A stretch of DNA of 64,000 bases from Paludibacteraceae bacterium (GCA_024401645.1 JAKSKR010000002.1:1-64000); one strand, 5' to 3'; shown: positions 44,184 to 53,420, numbered from the stretch's first letter. Notes: generated from the sequence alone by a model not told the origin. Made by a program: numbers and translations.

Positions 44184-44927
44184 GTGAACGACGGAGTTGT
44201 TATTATTCCTACTTATAACGAAAAGGAAAATATAGAGAACATTATTCGTGCTGTGTTTGGTCTTCCAAAGTCTTTCCACGTATTGGTTATCGACGACGGC
44301 TCGCCCGACGGCACTGCCAACATCGTTAAGACGCTTCAGGGCGAATTCCCAGAACGTTTGCACATCATCGAACGTAAGGGCAAGTTGGGCTTGGGCACTG
44401 CCTACATCACTGGCTTTAAGTGGGCCATTGAAAAAAAGTACGACTACATCTTCGAGATGGATGCCGATTTCTCTCACAACCCAGACGACTTGCTGAAGCT
44501 GCACAAGGCCTGCTCGGAAGAGGGGGGCGACGTGGCTGTAGGTTCTCGTTACGTAAGTGGCGTTAACGTGGTTAACTGGCCAATGGGACGTGTACTCATG
44601 TCTTATTTTGCTTCAAAGTACGTTCGTTTCGTTACCGGCTTGAATGTTGCCGACACTACTGCCGGATTCGTTTGCTACCGTCGCGAAGTGCTCGAGACCA
44701 TTGGCCTCGACGAGATTCGCTTCAAGGGCTATGCGTTCCAAATTGAAATGAAGTTCACTTCGTTCAAGTGCGGCTTTGTCATTAAGGAGGTGCCAATCAT
44801 CTTCGTCAACCGTGTCTTGGGTACGTCAAAGATGAGTGGCGGCATTTTCTCCGAGGCTCTCTTTGGGGTCATTCGCCTCAAATTGCGTTCTTTCTTCCGT
44901 AAGTATCCGCAAAAAAAGTCGGCCTAA
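44184..44927 (+). CDS. Family 2 glycosyltransferase, polyprenol-phosphate mannose synthase-like
   Basis: 247 residues with a GTG start. The GT-A core resembles Dpm1: VVIIPTYNEKENIENII, VLVIDDGSPDGTANIV and EMDADFSHNPDDLLKL (D-x-D for metal and nucleotide sugar). The QIEMKFTSFKCGFVIKEVPIIF region is also typical. No membrane helices, as in the soluble DPM class. It probably moves mannose (or a related sugar) from a GDP-sugar to a polyprenyl phosphate for later envelope glycosylation. The gene 100 bp downstream is pyrC. Confidence 0.88.
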   Translation: MNDGVVIIPTYNEKENIENIIRAVFGLPKSFHVLVIDDGSPDGTANIVKTLQGEFPERLHIIERKGKLGLGTAYITGFKWAIEKKYDYIFEMDADFSHNPDDLLKLHKACSEEGGDVAVGSRYVSGVNVVNWPMGRVLMSYFASKYVRFVTGLNVADTTAGFVCYRREVLETIGLDEIRFKGYAFQIEMKFTSFKCGFVIKEVPIIFVNRVLGTSKMSGGIFSEALFGVIRLKLRSFFRKYPQKKSA

Positions 44928-45027
44928 TTTTTTTCTTTCAAATTTTTTTCTAATCTTTGAAAAAACACATCGTCGTCGGTCTATTTGCAGGCTACGATAC
45001 TTTTATACAACTTAAAAATTCTCCACA

Positions 45028-46380
45028 ATGAAACCTGTGCTTATCTATAAGGCCAAAATTATCAACGAGGGCAATGCCTTCAAGGGCTCGCTTCTCATTG
45101 AAGATGGCAAGATATCTAAAATATTCAAGGACGATGTCCCTGAAAGTGTTAAGGCGAAGGCTGAAATCATCGACGGCGAAGACAAATGGGTGCTTCCTGG
45201 CGTCATCGATACCCACGTTCACTTCCGTGATCCTGGAATGACCCAGAAGGCCGATTTCCTTACCGAAAGCCGTGCCGCCGTTGCCGGTGGCGTTACTTCG
45301 GTTATGGACATGCCTAACACCAGCCCTGCCACCACTACAATGGCGTTGTGGGAACAGAAGACTCAAGAATTGGCTAAACGCTCTTTGGTCAACTTCTCTT
45401 GCTACATGGGTGCTACCGACAACAATGTCGACGAAATAATGAAGATTGACCCTAAAAAGGTCTGTGGCTTGAAGCTCTTCATGGGCTCTACCACCAGCAG
45501 CTTCGTGGTTAACGACAGACAGAAGTTGGAAGAAATCTTCGCAAAGTCACCTGTCCTCATCGCTACACACAACGAAGACGACAACATGATTAAGGAAAAC
45601 CTTGCAAAGGTAAAGGCCGAGCTTGGCGAAGACAAGCCAATTCCTATGTTCTACCACTCGGTTATCCGTAATTCCGATGCTTGCTATAAGTCTACGGCTG
45701 CGGCTATCGACTTGGCTTTGAAGCACCACACCCACTTGCACGTGTTGCATCTTTCTACTTTGAAGGAATTGGCGTTGTTCGAACGCATTCCTGACGCACA
45801 GAAAGACAACATTACTGCCGAAACCACTGTTAACTACTTGTGGTTTGCCGACGAGGCTTACGAACGCCTTGGCGCTCGCATCAAGTGCTGCCCATCTATC
45901 AAGAAGGGCAAGAGCCGCGAAGGTCTTCAGAAGGGTGTTGCCGACGGCATTATCGACACCATTGCTACCGACCATGCTCCACACTTGCTTTCCGAAAAGG
46001 AAGGCGATGCCATCACGGCTGCGTCTGGCATCCCTTCAATTCAGCACTCATTGCCTATGATGCTCGAATTGGCAAAGAAGGGCGCTTTCACCCGCGAACA
46101 GGTGGTTGAGAAGATGTGCCACAACCCAGCAAAGATTTTCGGTGTCGAAAAGCGTGGTTTCATCCGCAAGGGCTATTATGCCGACTTGGTCATCGTTGCT
46201 CCTAACACCCCTTACACTGTCGAGGCAAAGGATCTTCAGTACAAGTGCGGTTGGTCTCCACTCGAGGGCGAAAAGCTCTCTTACAAGGTCGAAAAGACTT
46301 TCGTTAACGGTAACCTTGTTTACGACGAGGGTAAGTTCAACGAAGAGGTTAAGGGCCAAATCCTTTCTTTTGCACGCTAA
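45028..46380 (+). CDS. pyrC: Dihydroorotase
   Basis: 450 residues, class I dihydroorotase of pyrimidine synthesis (carbamoyl aspartate to dihydroorotate). Metal ligands are visible in DTHVHFRDPGMTQ, the lysine region GLKLFMGSTTSSF, two His-containing segments (LIATHNEDD and HHTHLHVLHLST), and the catalytic Asp in IATDHAPHLL. C-terminal GFIRKGYYADLVIV closes the amidohydrolase beta sandwich. Length fits the long Bacteroidetes form. A strong terminator follows 31 bp after the stop. Confidence 0.93.
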   Translation: MKPVLIYKAKIINEGNAFKGSLLIEDGKISKIFKDDVPESVKAKAEIIDGEDKWVLPGVIDTHVHFRDPGMTQKADFLTESRAAVAGGVTSVMDMPNTSPATTTMALWEQKTQELAKRSLVNFSCYMGATDNNVDEIMKIDPKKVCGLKLFMGSTTSSFVVNDRQKLEEIFAKSPVLIATHNEDDNMIKENLAKVKAELGEDKPIPMFYHSVIRNSDACYKSTAAAIDLALKHHTHLHVLHLSTLKELALFERIPDAQKDNITAETTVNYLWFADEAYERLGARIKCCPSIKKGKSREGLQKGVADGIIDTIATDHAPHLLSEKEGDAITAASGIPSIQHSLPMMLELAKKGAFTREQVVEKMCHNPAKIFGVEKRGFIRKGYYADLVIVAPNTPYTVEAKDLQYKCGWSPLEGEKLSYKVEKTFVNGNLVYDEGKFNEEVKGQILSFAR

Positions 46381-46410
46381 CCATTCATAACTGAATAAAC
46401 AACAACTATA

Positions 46411-46446
46411 AAGCCCTAGGCAACCTTTGCCTAGGGCTTTTGTTTT
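46411..46446 (+). terminator. Terminator of pyrC
   Basis: AAGCCCTAGGCA and TGCCTAGGGCTT form a perfect stem around ACCTT, followed by TTGTTTT. It lies 31 bp after the pyrC stop and 20 bp before the stop of the minus-strand ATPase gene. Confidence 0.9.
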
Positions 46447-46465
46447 GTAAGCTACAGGGGTGCCT

Positions 46466-47749
46466 TTATTCAATGGCCCACAGTGGCAGGTTGTTAAAGT
46501 GTTCTTGCTCAATGTAGGGTAGCATAGAGTACCTGGTGCCGTGCAAGTCGGCATTGTTCTTAAGGTATTCCGATAGCGAATTTGCCCTAACGTTTCCTTC
46601 TGCTTTTACCTCAATTGGCACCACTTTGCCATCTTTTTGTACGACGAAGTCAATCTCTAGGCGCGAGTTGTCGGCACTGAAGTAATAAATGGACCCTCTG
46701 TCTCGGCTTACCATTTGCTGAAGCACGTATTGTTCGGTAAATCCGCCTTTATATTCTTTAATGGCTTCGTCGCTAACTAGCATTTGCGAGGCTGGTATTT
46801 CTGCCATGGCACCCAGCAGTCCACAGTCGCACATGAAAAGTTTGAAGGCGGAAAAGTCTTCGTATGCCTTTAGTGGCATTTTTACCGCTTTGCATCGGTT
46901 TATTTTGTATACCAGTCCTGCGTCTACCAACCATTGAATGGCTGTTTCAAATTCTTTTGCGCGGCCCCCGTCTTTCAGAACGCCGTAAATGAATTTCTTG
47001 TTTTCTTTGAAAAGCTGGGCCGGCATGCCTTGCCATACCATGTTTACCCTGGGAACGTCTGTTCTCGACACGTGTTTCGAAAAGTCTCTTGCGTAATCAA
47101 ACAGAATCTGTTGCTGTATGTTGCGTACTTCTTCCAAGCCTTCGTTGTTGGAATGGGCGAGGACGGCTGCGGGCATTCCGCCTACATAGTAATATTGGCG
47201 TAGGTATTTTTCGTACGTGTCTTTTAGGGCGTTTATCGATGCATAATCCTTTGCTGTCAGTATGTCTACTAACTTCTCTTGCCCCATTGCCAAAAGGAAT
47301 TCTTCGTAGTTCATGGGGTAGATGCGTATCATATCTACCTTGCCTACTGGGAATGAATTGCCTTGGTGTAGCGAGATGCCTAGTAGTGAACCTGCAACGG
47401 CAATATGGTATTCTGGTGCATCTTCACAGAAGAATTTTAAACCTTCTAGTACTCTGGGGGCTGATTGAATTTCATCGAAAATGATGAGTGTTTTTTCAGG
47501 ACGAATGTCTTTCCCTATACGGGCGCTTAATTGCATGAGTATTCGGTTGACATCGAAACTCGATGAGAAAATTTGCTTGATTTCCTCATCTTTGTCGCAC
47601 ATAAAGTAAGCTACGTCTTCGTAGTAACGTTTGCCAAATTCTTTGAGTAACCAGGTCTTTCCAACTTGCCTTGCTCCGTTTAAAATGAGTGGCTTGCGGT
47701 TCTTTTTGTCTTTCCACTCTTTCAACTTGCTCATTATTAGTCTCTCCAT
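46466..47749 (-). CDS. AAA_14/DUF4143 ATP-binding protein
   Basis: 427 residues. N-terminal P-loop ATPase with Walker A LNGARQVGKTWLL and Walker B KTLIIFDEIQ, sensor-like AVAGSLLGI. The middle part has GGMPAAVLAH (DUF4143). The C-terminal ADNSRLEIDFVVQKDGKVVPIEVKAE carries a PD-(D/E)XK-like Asp and E-x-K. This is the large archaeal/bacterial AAA_14 + DUF4143 family, common in Bacteroidales in many copies; its role is unknown. Four 14-bp repeats at exact 32-bp steps lie directly upstream (47781-47890). ATG at 47749; no standard -7 box seen. Confidence 0.88.
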   Translation of the reverse strand: MERLIMSKLKEWKDKKNRKPLILNGARQVGKTWLLKEFGKRYYEDVAYFMCDKDEEIKQIFSSSFDVNRILMQLSARIGKDIRPEKTLIIFDEIQSAPRVLEGLKFFCEDAPEYHIAVAGSLLGISLHQGNSFPVGKVDMIRIYPMNYEEFLLAMGQEKLVDILTAKDYASINALKDTYEKYLRQYYYVGGMPAAVLAHSNNEGLEEVRNIQQQILFDYARDFSKHVSRTDVPRVNMVWQGMPAQLFKENKKFIYGVLKDGGRAKEFETAIQWLVDAGLVYKINRCKAVKMPLKAYEDFSAFKLFMCDCGLLGAMAEIPASQMLVSDEAIKEYKGGFTEQYVLQQMVSRDRGSIYYFSADNSRLEIDFVVQKDGKVVPIEVKAEGNVRANSLSEYLKNNADLHGTRYSMLPYIEQEHFNNLPLWAIE

Positions 47750-47780
47750 TCTCTTTTACCATATTATTCTCTGGTAAATT

Positions 47781-47890
47781 TACACTTTTTTGCAGATGTT
47801 TTTCTTAAATCTTACACTTTTTTGCACTTGTTTGCCTTTGTTTTTACACTTTTCTGCACTTCTTGATTCCCAACTCTACACTTTTTTGCA
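47781..47890. repeat. Four 14-bp direct repeats at exact 32-bp intervals (iterons)
   Basis: TACACTTTTTTGCA occurs at 47781-47794, 47813-47826, 47845-47858 (one T to C change) and 47877-47890. Starts are 32 bp apart without exception, which is three helical turns, so all sites face the same side. The 18-bp spacers between them differ. The array occupies positions 32 to 141 upstream of the AAA_14 ATG, and read on the gene's strand is TGCAAAAAAGTGTA. It looks like a cooperative protein-binding array, possibly an operator for the ATPase gene. Confidence 0.85.
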
Positions 47891-47923
47891 CCATCTGCTT
47901 CGTGTGGCCTGCGTTGCCGGGCA

Positions 47924-47956
47924 CAAAAAAAGCCCGTTGCTTTCGCAACGGGCTCC
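47924..47956 (-). terminator. Terminator of pgk
   Basis: On the minus strand GAGCCCGTTGCG and its complement GCAACGGGCT form a stem with a GAAA-type loop, followed by a seven-T run. It lies 24 bp after the pgk stop. Confidence 0.9.
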
Positions 47957-47979
47957 TTTATGTTTGGTGTCTAATTTAA

Positions 47980-49251
47980 TTATTCACCCTTGATAGCAGC
48001 TACGCCTGGAAGTACCTTACCTTCGATAGCTTCAAGAAGAGCACCACCACCAGTTGAGATGTATGATACCTGGTCAGCCAAACCGAACTTGTTGATACAA
48101 GCTACAGAGTCACCACCACCGATCAATGAGAATGCACCTTCCTTGGTTGCTGCAGCGATTGCGTTAGCAATTGCCTTTGAACCAGCAGTGAAGTCGTCAC
48201 ATTCAAATACACCTGCAGGACCGTTCCAAAGGATAGTCTTTGCGCCCTTGATAGCTTCAGCGAATTTAGCCTGGCTAGCAGGACCTGCATCCAAACCTTC
48301 GAAACCGTTTTCAATTGCACCTGAAGGGCAAACCTTTACTTCAGCACCTGCCTTCAAGCTCATTGAGTCGAAGTCGAATGCGTTGGTAACAACAGAGTCA
48401 GTACCAAGTACCAATTCTACGTTGTTTTCCTTTGCCATCTTCTGGATATTAAGAGCCAAGTCAAGCTTGTCTTCTTCGCAGATTGAAGAACCTACAGTAC
48501 CACCGTTAGCCTTAGCGAAGGTGTAAGTCATACCACCGCAAAGAACCAACTTGTCTACCTTGCTCATCAAGTTTTCAATGATACCGATCTTTGTAGATAC
48601 CTTTGAACCACCCATGATTGCAACGAATGGACGGTTGATGTTGTTAAGAACCTTGTCAACAGCAGCAACTTCCTTTTCCATCAAGTAGCCAAGCATCTTG
48701 CTGTCTGCGTCGAAGTAGTCAGCGATAACGGCTGTTGATGCGTGCTTACGGTGTGCAGTACCGAATGCGTCGTTGATATAGCAGTCTGCGTATGAAGCCA
48801 AAACCTTTGAGAAATCCTTCTGCTTTGCCTTCATTTCCTTCTTTGCTGCTTCGTAGTTTGGATCTTCCTTTTCGATGCCAACTGGCTTACCTTCTTCTTC
48901 ACCGTAGAAACGAAGGTTTTCCAACATCAACACTTCACCTGGCTTCAAGGCTGCAGCTTCAGCCTGTGCCTTCTGGCAGTCGTTAACGAACTTAACCTTT
49001 GCACCAAGACGTTCAGAAACTGCGTCTACAATCTGGCCCAAAGAGTACTTTGCAACAACCTGGCCCTTTGGCTTGCCCATGTGGCTCATAATGATCAATG
49101 AACCGCCGTCTGCCAATACCTTCTTCAAGGTTGGAAGAGCACCCATGATACGAGTGTCATCAGCTACCTTACCATCCTTCAATGGAACGTTAAAGTCAAC
49201 ACGTACGATGGCCTTCTTGCCAGCGAATTTGTAATTGTCGATAGTTTGCAT
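47980..49251 (-). CDS. pgk: Phosphoglycerate kinase
   Basis: 423 residues. Glycolytic transfer of phosphate from 1,3-bisphosphoglycerate to ADP. Signatures: [11 protein letters not shown] near the start, [16 protein letters not shown]-like [38 protein letters not shown], and WNGPAGVFE then GGGDSVACI near the end. Full length and intact. Codon choice is narrow (GGT, AAG, AAC favoured), typical of a highly expressed gene. Single gene with its own promoter and terminator. Confidence 0.97.
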   Translation of the reverse strand: MQTIDNYKFAGKKAIVRVDFNVPLKDGKVADDTRIMGALPTLKKVLADGGSLIIMSHMGKPKGQVVAKYSLGQIVDAVSERLGAKVKFVNDCQKAQAEAAALKPGEVLMLENLRFYGEEEGKPVGIEKEDPNYEAAKKEMKAKQKDFSKVLASYADCYINDAFGTAHRKHASTAVIADYFDADSKMLGYLMEKEVAAVDKVLNNINRPFVAIMGGSKVSTKIGIIENLMSKVDKLVLCGGMTYTFAKANGGTVGSSICEEDKLDLALNIQKMAKENNVELVLGTDSVVTNAFDFDSMSLKAGAEVKVCPSGAIENGFEGLDAGPASQAKFAEAIKGAKTILWNGPAGVFECDDFTAGSKAIANAIAAATKEGAFSLIGGGDSVACINKFGLADQVSYISTGGGALLEAIEGKVLPGVAAIKGE

Positions 49252-49294
49252 ATCTTTTTTTTATTTAAAAATGAATTTTTGTTCTTATTACCTA

Positions 49295-49325
49295 CAAATA
49301 TACGTTTTTTTAGTCTTAACTGCAA
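49295..49325 (-). promoter_or_regulatory. Promoter of pgk
   Basis: On the minus strand TTGC (49322-49325), 19 bp, TATATTTG (49295-49302), 43 bp upstream of the ATG. Close to the full Bacteroidetes consensus. Confidence 0.65.
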
Positions 49326-49406
49326 TTGGTTTCGGGCCACTTTTATGGCTCAAATTCACGTTTTTTTGCCGTTAGGGCTGTTTCTGCCGTTTGCAGGTCT
49401 TCGGGT

Positions 49407-50861
49407 TTACTTGCTGCAAAGGTATTGGTGCATTTCTGCAGCTGCCTTGCGGCCGTCGCCCATTGCCAGAATTACGGTTGCACCGCCACGCACAATGTCG
49501 CCACCTGCAAATAGGGTAGGAATGTTGCTCTGCAACTTGTCGTTCACCACAATGGTGCCCTTTGCGCTCACTTCCAATCCTTCTACCGAGCTTGGTACTA
49601 TTGGGTTTGGCGATACGCCAATGCTGACGATCACAACGTCTACCGGTACGTCAATAATGCCTCCTTCTATGGCTACTGGCGAACGGCGTCCGCTGGCATC
49701 GGGCTCGCCTAGTTCCATCTTCTGCAAGCGCATGGTGGTTACGCGGCCTTTCTCGTCGCCGATGTATTCAAGCGGATTGTGCAGGGTCATGAACTCTACG
49801 CCTTCTTCCTTCGCGTGGTGAATTTCCTCCAGGCGGGCTGGCATTTCGGCTTCCGAACGGCGGTAAACCAGCATGGCGCGTTCTGCGCCTAGGCGAAGTG
49901 CCGTGCGCACCGAGTCCATTGCGGTGTTGCCACCACCCACTACGGCTACGTTTTTGCCTTTAAGCACTGGTGTGTCGCTGTCGGCGTTGTTGGCGTCCAT
50001 TAGGTTCACGCGGGTCAGGTACTCGTTGCTGCTCATAATGCCAATAAGGTTCTCGCCCTTAATGTTCATGAAGCGTGGCAGACCGGCGCCGCTGGCTACG
50101 AAGATGCCCTTAAAGCCTTCGCTTTCAAGGTCCTTTGTGCTGATGGTCTTACCCACGATGGTATTTTTCTGGAACTTGACACCCATCTTCTTCAAGTTCT
50201 CAATTTCTACGTCTACAATGCGGTTTGGCAAGCGGAAGCCTGGAATGCCGTACTTCAATACGCCGCCAATTTCGTGTAGGGCTTCAAACACGGTCACGTC
50301 GTAACCGGCCTTGGCCATGTCGCCTGCAAACGACAAGCCGGCAGGGCCCGAACCAACGGCTGCCACCTTAATGCCGTTCTTTGCTGCGGTTTCTGGGGTG
50401 GCCATCTTGCCGCTTTCGCGTTCATAGTCGGCTGCAAAGCGTTCAAGGTAACCAATGGCAACTGGCTCCTTTTTTAGCTTAAGCTTGTAGAAGCACTGGC
50501 TTTCGCACTGCTTTTCCTGTGGGCATACTCGGCCGCAAACGGCAGGCAATGCGCTGGTCTTGCGCAAAACCTTGGCTGCTTCCAGGTGTTCGCCACGTTC
50601 AATGTTCTTAATGAAGCCAGGTATGTTGATGCCTACTGGGCAACCTTCCATACAGGTTGGGTTAGGGCAGTCCATGCAACGGCTAGCTTCCTTGCGTGCC
50701 TGTTCTTCGGTAAGGCCCTGGTTAACTTCTTCGTAGTTGCGTGCGCGCACCTTGGCATCCAACTCGTTCATCTTCACGCGTGGGGTGTCGGTACGTTCTT
50801 TACCGCTTATGCTTTTGCGAAGGGCGTCGCGCCATGCTTCGCTTCTATCTTCTAATGCCAT
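49407..50861 (-). CDS. NfnB/GltD-like NADPH oxidoreductase
   Basis: 484 residues, GltD-like flavoprotein. The N-terminal domain has Fe-S cysteines in CMDCPNPTCMEGCPVGI and CGRVCPQEKQCESQC. The first dinucleotide fold is AVGSGPAGLSFAGDM (FAD) and the second VAVVGGGNTAMDSVRTA (NADPH), with the C-terminal LFAGGDIVRGGATV. It is second in a two-gene unit with a PyrK-like partner, the NfnAB arrangement: NADH-dependent reduced ferredoxin:NADP+ oxidoreductase, which bifurcates electrons. It is commonly labelled glutamate synthase small subunit, but no gltB large subunit is near. Confidence 0.88.
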   Translation of the reverse strand: MALEDRSEAWRDALRKSISGKERTDTPRVKMNELDAKVRARNYEEVNQGLTEEQARKEASRCMDCPNPTCMEGCPVGINIPGFIKNIERGEHLEAAKVLRKTSALPAVCGRVCPQEKQCESQCFYKLKLKKEPVAIGYLERFAADYERESGKMATPETAAKNGIKVAAVGSGPAGLSFAGDMAKAGYDVTVFEALHEIGGVLKYGIPGFRLPNRIVDVEIENLKKMGVKFQKNTIVGKTISTKDLESEGFKGIFVASGAGLPRFMNIKGENLIGIMSSNEYLTRVNLMDANNADSDTPVLKGKNVAVVGGGNTAMDSVRTALRLGAERAMLVYRRSEAEMPARLEEIHHAKEEGVEFMTLHNPLEYIGDEKGRVTTMRLQKMELGEPDASGRRSPVAIEGGIIDVPVDVVIVSIGVSPNPIVPSSVEGLEVSAKGTIVVNDKLQSNIPTLFAGGDIVRGGATVILAMGDGRKAAAEMHQYLCSK

Positions 50862-50892
50862 AAATGTTTCGTTTTTTTAGGTGGAAATAACC

Positions 50893-51711
50893 TTATTTAC
50901 CAATCTTGTACATGTCTGCCTTTTCCTGCTCCTTGTAGGCGCCAAGGCGCATCATCATTTCGTCGAAGTCTACCTGGTGGGCGTCAAACTCTGGTCCGTC
51001 TACGCAAACGAACTTGGTCTTGCCGCCTACGGTCACACGGCAGGCACCGCACATGCCGGTACCGTCTACCATAATGGTGTTCAACGATGCCATGGTTGGC
51101 AATTCATATTTCTTGGTCAAAAGTGAAACGAATTTCATCATGATGGCTGGACCAATGGTTACGCAAAGGTCTACCTTCTCGCGGAGGATGACTTCTTCAA
51201 CACCGTTGGTAACAAGGCCCTTCTTGCCGGCGCTACCGTCGTCGGTCATAATGATGACTTCGTCGGCAAATGCGCGCATCTGTTCTTCAAGAATGATGAG
51301 GTCTTTGTTTCTGGCTGCCAACACAACAATCACCTTGTTGCCGGCTTTCTTCATGCCTTCAACAATTGGCAACAGTGGGGCAACGCCTACGCCGCCACCT
51401 GCACAAATAACGGTACCGTACTTCTTTATTTCGGTAGCTTTGCCAAGCGGGCCTACTAGGTCGGTTACCTCATCGCCGATGTTCAGGTCGGTCAACTTGG
51501 TGCTCGACACGCCAACACGTTGTGCTACTAGGGTTATGGTACCTTTCTTTTCGTCGGCCGATGCAATGGTCAAAGGAATGCGTTCTCCCTGCTCACCGGT
51601 ACGTACGATGACGAAGTTTCCTGGCTTGCGGGCTTTTGCTATTAGCGGAGCTTCTACTTCTAGCATAACCACGTTTTCAGAAAAGAACTTCTTATCAACG
51701 ATCTTATACAT
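50893..51711 (-). CDS. NfnA/PyrK-like FAD- and [2Fe-2S]-binding subunit
   Basis: 272 residues, 'sulfide/dihydroorotate dehydrogenase-like FAD/NAD-binding protein'. FAD domain with ERIPLTIASAD (R-x-P-[ST] region); NAD(H) domain with VICAGGGVGVAPLLPI. The C-terminal [2Fe-2S] loop is DGTGMCGACRVTVGG followed by FVCVDGPEFDAH. Paired 31 bp upstream of the GltD-like gene; together they match the NfnA (small) and NfnB (large) subunits. Such complexes balance NADH, NADPH and ferredoxin in anaerobes. Confidence 0.88.
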   Translation of the reverse strand: MYKIVDKKFFSENVVMLEVEAPLIAKARKPGNFVIVRTGEQGERIPLTIASADEKKGTITLVAQRVGVSSTKLTDLNIGDEVTDLVGPLGKATEIKKYGTVICAGGGVGVAPLLPIVEGMKKAGNKVIVVLAARNKDLIILEEQMRAFADEVIIMTDDGSAGKKGLVTNGVEEVILREKVDLCVTIGPAIMMKFVSLLTKKYELPTMASLNTIMVDGTGMCGACRVTVGGKTKFVCVDGPEFDAHQVDFDEMMMRLGAYKEQEKADMYKIGK

Positions 51712-51772
51712 TATTGTGTTTGTTTTGTTAGTATGTTTCTTTTATGTGGGCGGTTCACTTCCTAACCCCTTA

Positions 51773-51780
51773 CAAATTTA
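51773..51780 (-). promoter_or_regulatory. -7 box of the nfn-like operon
   Basis: Minus-strand TAAATTTG, 61 bp before the ATG at 51711. A perfect -7 match; no clear -33. Confidence 0.5.
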
Positions 51781-51875
51781 CGGCTTATTTATGAATTTAT
51801 AGGAAGTTTTTGCTTTTTAGTTCTTACCTAACAAACTCTTTCCTTTCCGAAGGCACATTAACATTTGTCAACCCT

Positions 51876-52215
51876 GTAGCGGTGTGGCTCTGTCCCGCAC
51901 CAATTGCCCGTGGCTTCAGCCTATGCCCATTCGTATCAATTCGCGATGCCTTTGGCATCCTTTGTGCAATTAAATCACCAACGCTGCAATAATTAGAGCA
52001 ATTCGTGAAATTCGTTGACCCAAAAAACGTAGCGGTGAGGGGCTCTGTCCCGCACCAATTGCCCGTGGCTTCAGCCTATGCCCATTCGTATCAATTCGCG
52101 ATGCCTTTGGCATCCTTTGTGCAATTAAATCACCAACGCTGCAATAATTAGAGCAATTCGTGAAATTCGTTGACCAAAAAACGTAGCGGCGTGGGCTCTG
52201 TAGCCGCCTATCACA
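51876..52215. repeat. Dispersed intergenic repeat, short form, two and a part copies
   Basis: Copies start at 51876 and 52029 (near-identical, about 154 bp) and a truncated third at 52183. Each has GGCTCTGTCCCGCACC, GATGCC..TTTGGCATCC, TTTGTGCAATTAA and GCAATTCGTGAAATTCGTTGACC in that order. The inner parts can pair as small hairpins. The same modules recur at 53759-54040 and 58961-59470 with about 100 bp more at the front. No transposase, no terminal inverted repeat and no credible coding frame. This fills the roughly 450-bp gap between the nfn-like promoter and the exonuclease gene. Confidence 0.88.
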
Positions 52216-52233
52216 TCCGTGCCCGAAGGTGTA

Positions 52234-52725
52234 TTAAAGAATTTCCCTAGCAATCCAGGCACAGGCTTCAGCATCGGCCAGGGCGTGGTGGTGATTCGTC
52301 AGGTCGTATCCGCACAGGGCCGAAATGGTGTGCAGTTGGTGGTTAATAGCCTTTGGGAAAGCCTTGCGCGAAGCAACCAGCGTGCAGTAGAACTCGTAGT
52401 CGGGATAGTCCATCTGGTACATGCGGAAAACCTTTTTCAGGCAGTTCTCGTCAAACGCCTTGTTGTGTGCCACCAGCGGCAGACCTTCAATAAGGGGCTC
52501 AATCTGTTTCCACACGGTAGGGAACACCGGCGCCTTGTCGGTGTCTTTAGCACAGAGTCCGTGCACCATTTGGCAACGGTAGGCATAGTAGTTGGGCTCC
52601 GGTTTAATAAGGGAGTAGAACGTGTCGGTAATGCTCCAGTCTTTCACCACGACAATACCCACCGAGCAGACGCTGGTAGGTTCGTAGTTGGCCGTTTCGA
52701 AGTCGATGGCGGCAAAGTCTTTCAT
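52234..52725 (-). CDS. DEDDh 3'-5' exonuclease (DnaQ-like)
   Basis: 163 residues with three exonuclease motifs: Exo I DFETANYEPTSVCSVG (D8, E10), Exo II VAHNKAFDENCL, and Exo III HHALADAEACA with His four residues before Asp (DEDDh class). A stand-alone domain, smaller than DnaP III epsilon, of the type used in RNA or DNA trimming or repair. It lies 21 bp downstream of the HD-domain gene on the same strand and is probably cotranscribed with it; both could handle nucleic-acid turnover. Confidence 0.92.
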   Translation of the reverse strand: MKDFAAIDFETANYEPTSVCSVGIVVVKDWSITDTFYSLIKPEPNYYAYRCQMVHGLCAKDTDKAPVFPTVWKQIEPLIEGLPLVAHNKAFDENCLKKVFRMYQMDYPDYEFYCTLVASRKAFPKAINHQLHTISALCGYDLTNHHHALADAEACAWIAREIL

Positions 52726-52746
52726 AAATGTGCTATCCTTGTGTCG

Positions 52747-53382
52747 TTAATAGTCCTCTTCGTCAACAAACTTGCGTTCCAGCAAGCCAGCGGCTAGCGA
52801 GTCGGCAGCCTGAATGATGCTGACAAGCGGATAAAGTTCTTTTGCAGTGTCGAAGCATTTCTGGTCCTCAATGCTGTTCATGTTCAGCCCCCACGAGCCC
52901 ATGTGCCAGCGTATGGCAAGCATTTCGGCATCGTCTAGCTCAAGTCCGTAGCAAAGCAGAAGGATGACCGACTTCTCGCCATGTCCCATCGGGAAGTCCT
53001 TGTAGCTAACCTTGTAGCACTTGCAGTCTACCCAGTCGCCAAGTTTGGTCTTGCGTTTGCGCGAGCTTTGCTTGTAAATGTCGGCCTTGCACACATCGTG
53101 GAGTAGTGCGGCAAGAATAATGCTGTCGCGTTTCACCTCCTTTTCAATGGTGCTGTCTAGCTGTTTCATGCCCTCCCAAATTTTTTCGGCGGCATAGAAG
53201 GTGTTAAGTGAGTGTTGCACAAGTCCGCCCTCAACGTTGAGGTGGTGGTTGCACGAAGCCGGAGCCTCGAAGAAGCCCATACTTTCCAATTCTTCAATCA
53301 CGTCTTCAACGCCATCGCGTTTAGTTGAGTTTAGTAGTTCGCAGAATGTTTCCTTGTTTTGCTTCACATCTAATTCTTCCAT
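52747..53382 (-). CDS. HD-domain phosphohydrolase-like protein
   Basis: 211 residues from the ATG at 53382; a longer frame to 53415 begins inside the promoter box and is rejected. HD motif: VEGGLVQHSLNTFYAAE, ALLHDVCKADIY (HD pair), GHGEKSVILL and LAIRWHMGSWGL supply the metal-binding His/Asp set. Such proteins act on nucleotides or as 3'-5' exonucleases (YhaM-like). Promoter at 53413. First gene of a two-gene unit with the exonuclease. Confidence 0.87.
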   Translation of the reverse strand: MEELDVKQNKETFCELLNSTKRDGVEDVIEELESMGFFEAPASCNHHLNVEGGLVQHSLNTFYAAEKIWEGMKQLDSTIEKEVKRDSIILAALLHDVCKADIYKQSSRKRKTKLGDWVDCKCYKVSYKDFPMGHGEKSVILLLCYGLELDDAEMLAIRWHMGSWGLNMNSIEDQKCFDTAKELYPLVSIIQAADSLAAGLLERKFVDEEDY

Positions 53383-53412
53383 ACTTATATATATTGTATT
53401 GTTATTAATAGC

Positions 53413-53420
53413 CAAAGGTA
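53413..53420 (-). promoter_or_regulatory. -7 box of the HD/exonuclease operon
   Basis: Minus-strand TACCTTTG, 30 bp before the ATG at 53382. It rules out the upstream TTG start that overlaps it. Confidence 0.55.

Noticed and set aside
47781..47890. CRISPR array
   Set aside because: Repeats are 14 bp with 18-bp AT-rich spacers, only four units, no cas genes; better explained as binding-site iterons.
49407..51711. Glutamate synthase operon
   Set aside because: The GltD-like gene is paired with a PyrK/NfnA-like gene and there is no large glutamate synthase gene, so an NfnAB-like complex is more likely.
51876..52215. Insertion sequence or MITE with terminal inverted repeats
   Set aside because: No inverted termini or target duplication could be identified and no transposase frame; kept as a dispersed repeat of unknown type.
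53383..53415. Longer start of the HD-domain protein
   Set aside because: It begins with TTG inside the -7 box of the gene; the ATG at 53382 fits the promoter.
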